A stretch of 40,394 nt of DNA from the NCBI RefSeq assembly GCF_003464085.1, contig NZ_QSDR01000035.1, positions 1-40,394 of the forward strand, read 5' to 3'. This DNA comes from Clostridium sp. AM58-1XD (GTDB taxonomy: Bacteria; Bacillota; Clostridia; Lachnospirales; Lachnospiraceae). Made by a program: the position numbers and the translations under genes. The notes below the pieces were generated by a model. The model saw only the letters and a program-made list of their open reading frames with translations, had not been told where the DNA came from and searched no databases. This document shows, piece by piece, positions 9,465 to 15,886 of the stretch (positions within the stretch are counted from its first letter, which is position 1; each line of letters opens with the position of its first letter).

Positions 9465-9506
9465 GTCTTTATGTACATTTTTTAATATTTACACGATTTG
9501 ATAAGC

Positions 9507-10073
9507 TTATGCTTTTTTATATCCACATTTAGGACAAACACCATTTTCGTTAAGCGCAATACCGCACAGCGGACAGCGGTCGATATTATTTTTAGTTACA
9601 AATTCTTCTGAAGCTGCATTAACACCACTGCTGAAGGTGATTTTGGCAATATTCAGCTTGTCCTTCAGAAGATCGTACACAATCTTAATCATGCCTTCAA
9701 CGGTCATAGTCTCTTTTGTAACTACCAGACGGCATTCCGGATATGCGGTTGCAAGCTCTGTCTTGAAAGCCGGACCCTTCATTTTATTGTTAGGCGCTCC
9801 GTCCTTAATTCCCTGTTCTTCATATACTTTAAGGATTGCAGGCAGCAGGGGATCATCTTCCCGTAAAATCAGGGCGTGGTCAAAGTTCTTCAGAACATCC
9901 CATGCAGTTTTTTGAATCTCATTGCAGGGGAATACCATATTGACGCCGGGTTCAACAGAATCTTCAACTTCAATAGTAAGAATTCCTGTGTGTCCGTGTA
10001 AATACTGTGCCTCACCTTTAAATCTGTAAAATCTGTGTGCATACTGCAGGTCCAGTGTTGTAATACTTCTCAT
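9507..10073 (-). CDS. 6-carboxytetrahydropterin synthase (QueD)-like protein with C-terminal zinc ribbon; catalytic Cys absent
   Basis: A 188-aa protein of the 6-pyruvoyl-tetrahydropterin synthase/QueD fold. Zinc-ligand histidines are His13 (YAHRFY), His26 and His28 (LHGH). Asp65-His66 (FDHALIL) and Glu126 (TVEGM) correspond to other conserved residues. In QueD a catalytic Cys sits four residues before the first His of HGH; here that position is Ala22, with Glu21 next to it. The C-terminus adds CPLC-x9-CPKC (Cys167, 170, 180, 183), a zinc-ribbon not normal for QueD. No other queuosine genes are nearby. It starts at ATG 10073 with AAAGGAGA, about 100 nt behind perR on the same strand. The family is clear, but the reaction is uncertain, so I give no gene symbol. 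Confidence 0.85.
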   Translation of the reverse strand: MRSITTLDLQYAHRFYRFKGEAQYLHGHTGILTIEVEDSVEPGVNMVFPCNEIQKTAWDVLKNFDHALILREDDPLLPAILKVYEEQGIKDGAPNNKMKGPAFKTELATAYPECRLVVTKETMTVEGMIKIVYDLLKDKLNIAKITFSSGVNAASEEFVTKNNIDRCPLCGIALNENGVCPKCGYKKA

Positions 10074-10174
10074 AGCTGTTCTCCTTTTCTTAATCTATGT
10101 TTACGGGTTATACTATACGTCCGTATGCGTCTTGTAACGCGATCTGCTGGATTTCTGCAGGCGTAATATATGAA

Positions 10175-10555
10175 TCATTTGCGGCATTCCGGACAGATGC
10201 CTTTGAAAATAATATCATGGCCGGTAAATTGAAAACCGTGGGTATCCCTGATAGATTTCTCCAGATCTGTAAAATATTCCATGTCCACGTCAAAGAGCCG
10301 GCCGCATTGTATGCATATTATATGATAATGGTCGTGACACTGATGGTCGTAACGATCTGGCCCGCCGGGCACTTCTATTTTACGGATTTTACCGGCTTCA
10401 GTAAGCCGCTGTAGATTACGATAAACCGTACCTCTGCCAATTGTAGGATAATCTTTAACAATCGCATCATAAATTTCGTCCGCGGTTGCATGACAGCGCA
10501 GTTTGTTGACGGCATCTAAGACTAAAGAACATTGGATTGTGTTACGCTTAATCAT
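10175..10555 (-). CDS. perR: PerR-type Fur family transcriptional regulator
   Basis: A 126-aa Fur-family repressor. The winged helix includes TIGRGTVYRNLQRL. All five regulatory-metal ligands of Bacillus subtilis PerR (His37, Asp85, His91, His93, Asp104) have counterparts at a constant offset of 15: His22, Asp70, His76, His78 and Asp89. Asp at the last position favours PerR over Fur, which has Glu there. Structural zinc cysteines are CIQC and CPEC. The protein therefore probably senses peroxide through metal-catalysed histidine oxidation. Start ATG 10555 with AAAGGAA upstream. Its promoter at 10579-10607 carries a small palindrome over the -35 box, consistent with autoregulation. The assignment as PerR is by residue correspondence; targets are unknown. 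Confidence 0.9.
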   Translation of the reverse strand: MIKRNTIQCSLVLDAVNKLRCHATADEIYDAIVKDYPTIGRGTVYRNLQRLTEAGKIRKIEVPGGPDRYDHQCHDHYHIICIQCGRLFDVDMEYFTDLEKSIRDTHGFQFTGHDIIFKGICPECRK

Positions 10556-10578
10556 AATTCGGTCGGTTCCTTTTTGAT

Positions 10579-10608
10579 ATTTTATCCTTAATGAGATTGT
10601 ATCACAAT
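10579..10608 (-). promoter_or_regulatory. perR promoter with palindrome over the -35 box
   Basis: On the minus strand, TTGTGA (10607-10602), a 17-nt spacer and TAAAAT (10584-10579). ATTGT-ATC-ACAAT at 10596-10608 is a 5-bp-arm palindrome covering the -35, a possible operator; it only weakly resembles a PerR box. Confidence 0.5.
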
Positions 10609-10653
10609 AACGAACATGAGTCAACGAGTATTGGAATAATTTTCCTGCTTTCA

Positions 10654-11976
10654 CTAAAGAAATCTGGCGGCCAGGAAGGTGAGCCATACCATATTGATGG
10701 AACCGCCGATGCGGGAACAGATCGTGAGGAACGGAAGAAGCTCCATTCGTTTTGCCGCAGCCAGTACGGCTACGTCGCCGGTACCGCCCATATCTGCCAG
10801 CCCCAGGCCCGCCATAATAGAACCTTCCATGAAGTAAAAACCGAAAAGATAGCTCAGTACTCCGGATACGATTAAAGTGATCAGTACACAGAGCACACAT
10901 AAGATGACGTAAGTCGGATCTTTCAGCAGGCCGACGATCTGGTTCAGGTTCAGCACGCCTAGAGAAATTGCAGCAAGAGCTGCCGGAGTAAGAACCTTGG
11001 CCATGAATTTGGTCCAGGCACCGGATGGACTGCAGATACATTCCGGGCAAAGATTCATGACCTTAAACAGGATAGCGGGGACGATCATCCACACATAGGC
11101 GTTGAGGAACGGAACGAAGTGAGCTCCGATCTGACCGAATGCGTAGAAGCCGCAGGTCAGCATAAAGCCGACGCGCAGGGATGTAAACGTAGTAGAATCC
11201 GGATCGGATACGAGTTCTTTTTTCTGCTCATCCGTAATATTTATGATCCCTTTGGAGCGGAGCAGATCATTGCCTCCCGAACCGGCAAAGCCCTTTACAA
11301 TGAAGTCGTGATTTTTATTGCCGATGGCGGACAGGATGGAGGCAGAGAGAATGGTCAGTATATTAGCGATCATAACAGATGAAGTCAGCGTGGTCAGAAA
11401 GTAATCGGCCGTCTGGCCGCTGTAGCTGGCGTATACTTCTGAAAGAGGAACGGCGGAGGCGCTGACTCCGGATCCCAGAATCGGGCCGGCAATATAAAGC
11501 ATCGTCTCCAGAAGACCGTATCCCATAGCCATGCCGACAAGTCCCGATAATAACGTTGCCAGGATGATCGTGCCAGCCATTGGGATAATGAAGCGTGCGC
11601 CTGCATTTATAAGAACCCTTCGGTCCATGGCAAGAATGCTGCCCACAAGAAGGCTTGGTACGAGAAATGAAGTATAGTCGTAGCCGCTGAAAAAGTTCTT
11701 GCTGATGGCTCCGGCGCTTTCCGGCAGTATGCCTAAGTAAAGAAGAATGGCAGGCAGAAGAACTGCGAGAATTGTTCCGAGGCCGTAATCTTTTAATACA
11801 GGGACCTGATCGCCCAGCCAGTTCAGGCCGACGCCCAGAATCAGGGCGATCGTAAAACCACCCATCATTTTGTCCGGCAGAACTTCCAAATAAACGGCGG
11901 TAAGGGTGACCGCCAGGACACATAAGAACCATGCAATCGGCATTCCGGAAACGCTTAATGTTTTTTTATGATCCAT
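10654..11976 (-). CDS. 2-hydroxycarboxylate transporter (CitS/CimH/MaeN family)
   Basis: A 440-aa secondary transporter with about eleven hydrophobic segments. Two family hallmark loops are visible: one around GSGVSASAVPLSEVY and a second with GLADMGGTGDVAVLAAAKRM, the Gly-rich re-entrant loops of the 2HCT family that moves citrate, malate or lactate with cations. Start ATG 11976 with AAAAGGAGAG. It lies 15 nt downstream of a malate/lactate-type dehydrogenase gene on the same strand, so malate is the best guess for substrate. Regulation is probably through the divergent GntR protein and the TATACCAAT operators upstream of the operon. Confidence 0.92.
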   Translation of the reverse strand: MDHKKTLSVSGMPIAWFLCVLAVTLTAVYLEVLPDKMMGGFTIALILGVGLNWLGDQVPVLKDYGLGTILAVLLPAILLYLGILPESAGAISKNFFSGYDYTSFLVPSLLVGSILAMDRRVLINAGARFIIPMAGTIILATLLSGLVGMAMGYGLLETMLYIAGPILGSGVSASAVPLSEVYASYSGQTADYFLTTLTSSVMIANILTILSASILSAIGNKNHDFIVKGFAGSGGNDLLRSKGIINITDEQKKELVSDPDSTTFTSLRVGFMLTCGFYAFGQIGAHFVPFLNAYVWMIVPAILFKVMNLCPECICSPSGAWTKFMAKVLTPAALAAISLGVLNLNQIVGLLKDPTYVILCVLCVLITLIVSGVLSYLFGFYFMEGSIMAGLGLADMGGTGDVAVLAAAKRMELLPFLTICSRIGGSINMVWLTFLAARFL

Positions 11977-11991
11977 ATATACTCTCCTTTT

Positions 11992-13065
11992 CTACAGACA
12001 GAGTTCAACAGGGACGTTATAATCTTTAGCAATACGCCGGTTTTCTTCAATCACTTCGACAGGATATGTAATGCCTTCTTTCAGCTGCCGTTCCATCGTT
12101 CGCGCTTCGATTTCTCCCGGCACGTAAATTTCTTCTACTCCTTCCGCTTTTTTTCCGGATTTGAGATAAGATACCGCGTCATCCATCCTTTTTTTGAAAG
12201 CCAGAGCATCATCAATGGAATTGATATCTATGAACTGCAGCAGATGACCGGTATTCTGAACGATTTCAGGTTCTTCGTAGAAATCGCTGATCGTAGGACC
12301 GAAACAGGAATCATTTAAAACGGCTGAAATAATTGCATTCATAAATGTAAGACCGTATCCTTTGTAATCACCAAAGGGACGGACCGTGCCCCAGTATGCT
12401 GCCTCCGCGTCAGTCGTAGGCCTGCCGTTCGTATCGAAAGCCCAGTCTTTTGGAACAGGGGTGTGGGTCTTGCGGGCCATGACAATCTTTCCGCGGGCTA
12501 CAACACTGGTGGCCATGTCTAGTACCACATTGGGCCGGGTGAGGCATGGAGCTGCAATGGCAAAGGGATTGTTGCCCAGCTGCCGTTCGCTCCCTCCCCA
12601 GGGCGCCATAATATTGCCGCAGTTGATTGTCCAGCAGAAACCGATCATGTCGGCTTTGGCAGCCATTTCTGCATAATAGGCACATGTGCCAGGTGGTTGC
12701 TTCCAGTGATGGAGACGGTGGAAGAACCATATTCCCGGGCAAGGCGGATGCCCACCTCTGTTCCATAGCAGGCGCTTACCATGCCCATGGCATTATGGCC
12801 GTCAACGAGGGCGGTAGCCCCTTCTGACGGATGATTTCCGGTCTGGCTGACGGATCTGTTCCCCGGCATCTCAGGCGCTGGTATATATGGATGTTCTCAT
12901 GATACCGTGAGAATACACGCCTCTGGCGTCAGCGGTGACCAGATGATCCGCAACGCACTGCGCATCGGCTGCGCTCATCCCGGCTCCCATATATATTGCT
13001 TTCTGCCACTTAAGGACCTTTTCAAAGGGGAGGGTAAGCGTTTTATCGAATGTGTAGTCTGACAT
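11992..13065 (-). pseudogene. Malate/L-lactate dehydrogenase (Ldh_2 family), three frameshifts
   Basis: NAD(P)-dependent 2-hydroxyacid dehydrogenase of the Ldh_2/MDH-type family, about 358 aa when corrected. ADARGVYSHGIMRT carries the family's conserved His; ALVDGHNAMG, SNHLG, GNNPFAIAAP and FGDYKGYGL follow in family order. The reading frame is broken three times, each by loss of one base in a G/C run: near 12880 (expected GGG on the plus strand), near 12818-12821 (expected five C) and near 12689 (expected CCC). Restoring one base at each gives continuous homology. Start ATG 13065 has AAAGGAGGT at 7 nt; an upstream ATG at 13095 would lack this. First gene of an operon with the 2HCT transporter, so malate oxidation is the likely role. 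Confidence 0.88.
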
Positions 13066-13087
13066 AAAATTACCTCCTTTAATTTTG

Positions 13088-13127
13088 TATACCAATAAAA
13101 AATAATTGGTATATTATTTGTGTGCAA
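13088..13127 (-). promoter_or_regulatory. Operator 1 and candidate promoter of the dehydrogenase-transporter operon
   Basis: A perfect 9-bp-arm palindrome TATACCAAT-N8-ATTGGTATA lies at 13088-13113. On the minus strand TTGCAC (13127-13122), a 17-nt spacer and TATTTT (13104-13099) form a plausible promoter whose -10 lies inside the palindrome. Confidence 0.65.
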
Positions 13128-13214
13128 TGTATCATATTATAATCAATAGATCAAGATGTTGTTGTAAAGATTGTACAATCGGTATGATTTTATATGGAAA
13201 AAATGTGAAATATC

Positions 13215-13267
13215 TATATACCAATTTTGGAATATGGTATATAATTTGAGGTGAATATTATACCAAT
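13215..13267 (+). promoter_or_regulatory. Operator 2 and half-site upstream of the GntR regulator
   Basis: TATATACCA (13215-13223) pairs with TGGTATATA (13235-13243) across an 11-nt spacer, and a third TATACCAAT half-site sits at 13259-13267. TATAAT at 13240-13245 overlaps operator 2. The shared TATACCA half-site with operator 1 suggests one regulator controls both directions. Confidence 0.6.
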
Positions 13268-13305
13268 TGTGGCTATCGGAAAAAATTGAAAAGGCAGGAA
13301 TTTTT

Positions 13306-14325
13306 ATGGATGTCAGAGGTATTGAAGTAAAAAAAGATAAAAAGATTCCCATGTATCAGCAGGTGAGTGATGGGATACTTAAAATGATTGATTATGGTGA
13401 GCTGAAGAATGGTGACTGTCTGATGCCTGAAAGAAAGCTGTCTGAACGCATGGGGATATCCAGGGGAACGGTGAGAAAAGCATATATGTATCTGAAAGAC
13501 ATGGGCATGGTGATCTCCAAAAAAGGCGGTAATTATTATGTATCAGGAGCTGATAAACGATCAGGTTACAGAGAAATCAGGGCTGCACGGATGATTGATC
13601 AGATGCTGAAGGAGCTGATGGACTTTGGCCTGACACCACGGGAAATCTCTCAGTTTGTGGGAAAGGGCGTTACCAGAATACTGAATCGCGACGACAAGAT
13701 TATGGTTGGGGTGATTGAATGCAGAAAAGATGTATACTATGTATTTGAACGCTTTTTTTCCGGATACCCGGACGTTGAATTTAACTTTTTTGTGCTGGAT
13801 GAGCTGACTGCAGTTCCGGAACTGCTGATGCAGGCAGAATCTTGTGATCTGATTCTGACGACGGCTTCCCATTACTATGATATCTGCAGGCTCTACCCGT
13901 CGCTGGAATCCAGAATGCTTGAAATTATCACTTTATGGAGCCAGAAAACGCTGACGGAAATACACAAGATCACATCTCAAGATTCTGTGGGAGTGATTTA
14001 TTCTAGCGTTAAAACAGTTGCACTGGCAAAAAGCATGCTGAAATATTTTAATATATCATACAAAAACCTTCAGGTGATCAATCAGAATAATATACGCCTT
14101 CTGGAAGAATTCTTTCTTCAGCATGATGTGCTGATTGCAGAGCCGATGTGCAGCATCTTTTCACGCATGCAGTACCAGGGAATGGTTCAGCAGTTTCAGG
14201 CAAGAGGAGGAAAAATTATTATATTTGAACACTACATAGACAGGGATTCGTCAAAGGCGATTGACAATGAGATTTCACGTCTGGCAGAAGAAAAAAGCAA
14301 TGAACGGTATGGAATCGAATTTTAA
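13306..14325 (+). CDS. GntR family transcriptional regulator with unrecognised effector domain
   Basis: A 339-aa DNA-binding protein. The N-terminal 80 residues form a GntR winged helix (IPMYQQVSDGIL, MPERKLSERMGISRGTVRKAYMYL). The remaining 250 residues do not look like UTRA, FCD or aminotransferase domains; alternating hydrophobic strands and helices suggest a Rossmann-like or periplasmic-binding-like ligand domain, but I do not recognise it. ATG 13306 with AGGAA about 5 nt upstream is preferred to the TTG at 13267, which falls within an operator half-site. It is divergent from the malate-type operon and flanked by TATACCAAT palindromes, so it probably represses or activates that operon and itself. 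Confidence 0.85.
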   Translation: MDVRGIEVKKDKKIPMYQQVSDGILKMIDYGELKNGDCLMPERKLSERMGISRGTVRKAYMYLKDMGMVISKKGGNYYVSGADKRSGYREIRAARMIDQMLKELMDFGLTPREISQFVGKGVTRILNRDDKIMVGVIECRKDVYYVFERFFSGYPDVEFNFFVLDELTAVPELLMQAESCDLILTTASHYYDICRLYPSLESRMLEIITLWSQKTLTEIHKITSQDSVGVIYSSVKTVALAKSMLKYFNISYKNLQVINQNNIRLLEEFFLQHDVLIAEPMCSIFSRMQYQGMVQQFQARGGKIIIFEHYIDRDSSKAIDNEISRLAEEKSNERYGIEF

Positions 14326-14373
14326 TACAGGGGAAAAGACCGCCTCAGGCGGAGAAAAATTACAGACCTCTAA

Positions 14374-14409
14374 AAGGCCATGCCGACGGCATGGCCTTGA
14401 TCTTTTTTC
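14374..14409 (+). terminator. Intrinsic terminator after the GntR gene
   Basis: AAGGCCATGCC pairs with GGCATGGCCTT (11 bp, loop GAC), followed by a run of T from 14403. Confidence 0.85.
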
Positions 14410-14449
14410 AGCACGCTTTTTTTAAAGAGAAATCCTGTTGTTGGCAGGG

Positions 14450-15001
14450 TTAAGGATTGTAGAGGATCATATGCAGAACTGCCGTTTCCTTTCCTGTATT
14501 TCGATAGGAATGTGCCGTATCGGCTTTAAAACGAATGCTCTCTCCCTTTTTAACATGAAACGCATGGCCGTCGGCAGTGACTTCAATTCCGCCGGCCGAG
14601 ATGGTAATGAATTCGGCGGTTCCCTTCAAGTGGGGCTCCGACTCCCAGTAGCTTTCTCCGTCCAGTTCCAGATAGTACACGGCAAACCGGCGGTTTTCAT
14701 CATCCGGAAAGATCGAATAATTTTTAACTCTTCCGCCGTCTTCAAGCAGAGGCTGGATTTCAGATATTTTTACGATTTCATACGGATTTTCCGGGCGGAC
14801 AGTCAGGGCGTCGAAAGGCACCTTTAAACCGTTGGATATTTTCCACAGTGTCGATATGGTCGGATTTCCGTCACTCCGTTCAATCTGGGCCAGCATACTT
14901 TTACTGACTCCGCTTAGTTTAGAGAGCTCGTCCAGACTCAGTTTATTCTCTTCGCGCAGCCTTCTGATATTTTTAGCAACGATCATATTCATCGGATCCA
15001 A
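14450..15001 (-). CDS. XRE family regulator with C-terminal cupin domain
   Basis: A 183-aa two-domain regulator. Residues about 7-60 form a helix-turn-helix (LSLDELSKLSGVSKSMLAQIER), and residues about 105-180 a cupin (GTAEFITISAGGIEV, GESIRFKADTAHSYRN). Such proteins sense small ligands, often amino acids or polyamines. The start is chosen as TTG 15001 because GGGAGGT (15017-15011) is 9 nt upstream; a GTG at 15010 abuts that site and an ATG at 14992 is too far. It is divergent from a LysE/RhtB exporter, a common pairing, and a 28-bp palindrome lies between them, so it likely controls the exporter. Its 3' end faces the GntR gene terminator. Confidence 0.9.
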   Translation of the reverse strand: MDPMNMIVAKNIRRLREENKLSLDELSKLSGVSKSMLAQIERSDGNPTISTLWKISNGLKVPFDALTVRPENPYEIVKISEIQPLLEDGGRVKNYSIFPDDENRRFAVYYLELDGESYWESEPHLKGTAEFITISAGGIEVTADGHAFHVKKGESIRFKADTAHSYRNTGKETAVLHMILYNP

Positions 15002-15019
15002 AATAATCACACCTCCCTA

Positions 15020-15073
15020 TTGACAATATAAAGAACAAAATGTATTATTATATTGTACATGTGCAATATAATA
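15020..15073 (+). promoter_or_regulatory. Promoter of the LysE-type exporter with overlapping operator
   Basis: TTGACA (15020-15025), a 17-nt spacer and TATTAT (15043-15048) form a near-consensus promoter. The palindrome TATTATATTG-N8-CAATATAATA (15046-15073) overlaps the -10 and start site, the expected position for a repressor, presumably the divergent XRE-cupin protein. Confidence 0.75.
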
Positions 15074-15132
15074 TCTGTTTTGTATTATTATATAATTTTA
15101 CGTTCTGTTTGTAAAGAGGAGAAAAATTCAAA

Positions 15133-15174
15133 ATGAAGTCCTCAGTTTTAATCCTGAGGGGTAAGGAGGTCTGA
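15133..15174 (+). promoter_or_regulatory. Possible 13-aa leader peptide ahead of the exporter
   Basis: ATG 15133 to TGA 15172 encodes MKSSVLILRGKEV, preceded by GAGGAG at 15116-15121. Its stop is one base before the exporter ATG (TGA-T-ATG), and its last codons cover the exporter's AAGGAGGT. CCTCAG/CTGAGG (15140-15145 with 15154-15159) can form a small hairpin inside it. Translation coupling is possible, but a chance open frame cannot be excluded. Confidence 0.3.
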
Positions 15175-15175
15175 T

Positions 15176-15757
15176 ATGTTCCACTTATATGATTTTTTAA
15201 TTTACTGTTTTATTACTGCGTACACACCTGGAGCAAATAATCTGCTTTCCATGAGCAACGCAATCAGGCTCGGATTCCGCCGCAGTGTCCGCTTTAATAT
15301 TGGGATATTAGCCGGTTTTTCGGTTGTGATGACGATTTGTACGATTTTCAGCGCAACGTTGTACTCACTTCTGCCCAGATTAAAGATGGTCATGCAGATT
15401 CTGGGAGCGGCCTATATGCTATATCTTGCCTGGAAGGTGTGGAAAAGCTCTGCGGATTTAAGTGCGGATGGTGGAAAAGAGGCCAGTTTTCTTTCCGGCA
15501 TGATTCTGCAGTTTGCAAATCCTAAAATCTATATTTATGCAATAACTGCAATGTCACTTTATATACTGCCTATTTATCAGTCTGCCGGTGCACTGGCAGG
15601 ATTCACGGTTATCCTGTCATTGATCGGAGCATCCGGTTCGTTCGTATGGGCTTTATTTGGAGCAGCTTTCTGCAGATTCTTTTCCAGACATACAAAAGCT
15701 GTAAATCTCATAATGGCCTGCCTGCTTGTATACTGTGCGGTGTCGCTGTTTTTATGA
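15176..15757 (+). CDS. LysE/RhtB family amino acid exporter
   Basis: A 193-aa inner-membrane efflux protein with about six hydrophobic helices. The family signature TPGANNLLSMSNAIRLGFRRS spans residues 18-38, and QFANPKIYIYA lies near residue 118. Members export lysine, threonine, homoserine or other amino acids. Strong AAGGAGGT 5 nt before the ATG. It is driven by the near-consensus promoter at 15020-15048 and probably controlled by the divergent XRE-cupin regulator through the palindrome over its -10. A bidirectional terminator follows. The substrate is not predictable. Confidence 0.92.
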   Translation: MFHLYDFLIYCFITAYTPGANNLLSMSNAIRLGFRRSVRFNIGILAGFSVVMTICTIFSATLYSLLPRLKMVMQILGAAYMLYLAWKVWKSSADLSADGGKEASFLSGMILQFANPKIYIYAITAMSLYILPIYQSAGALAGFTVILSLIGASGSFVWALFGAAFCRFFSRHTKAVNLIMACLLVYCAVSLFL

Positions 15758-15783
15758 TCTGAAAGGGGACTGCAGCTGGACGG

Positions 15784-15849
15784 AAATAAAAAGAGTACTC
15801 ATGGCAGTCGGTTTACACAGCGCTTAGCCATAGAGTACTCTTTTTATTT
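15784..15849. terminator. Bidirectional terminator between lysE-type gene and potCD
   Basis: Long stem: AAATAAAAAGAGTACTC then ATGGC (15784-15805) pairs with GCCAT then GAGTACTC with flanking T/A tract (15827-15849). A/T-rich outer arms give a U tract in both directions for the convergent genes. Confidence 0.85.
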
Positions 15850-15886
15850 TCATTTATTATTCCGGACAGAACATTGGGCATTCTGC

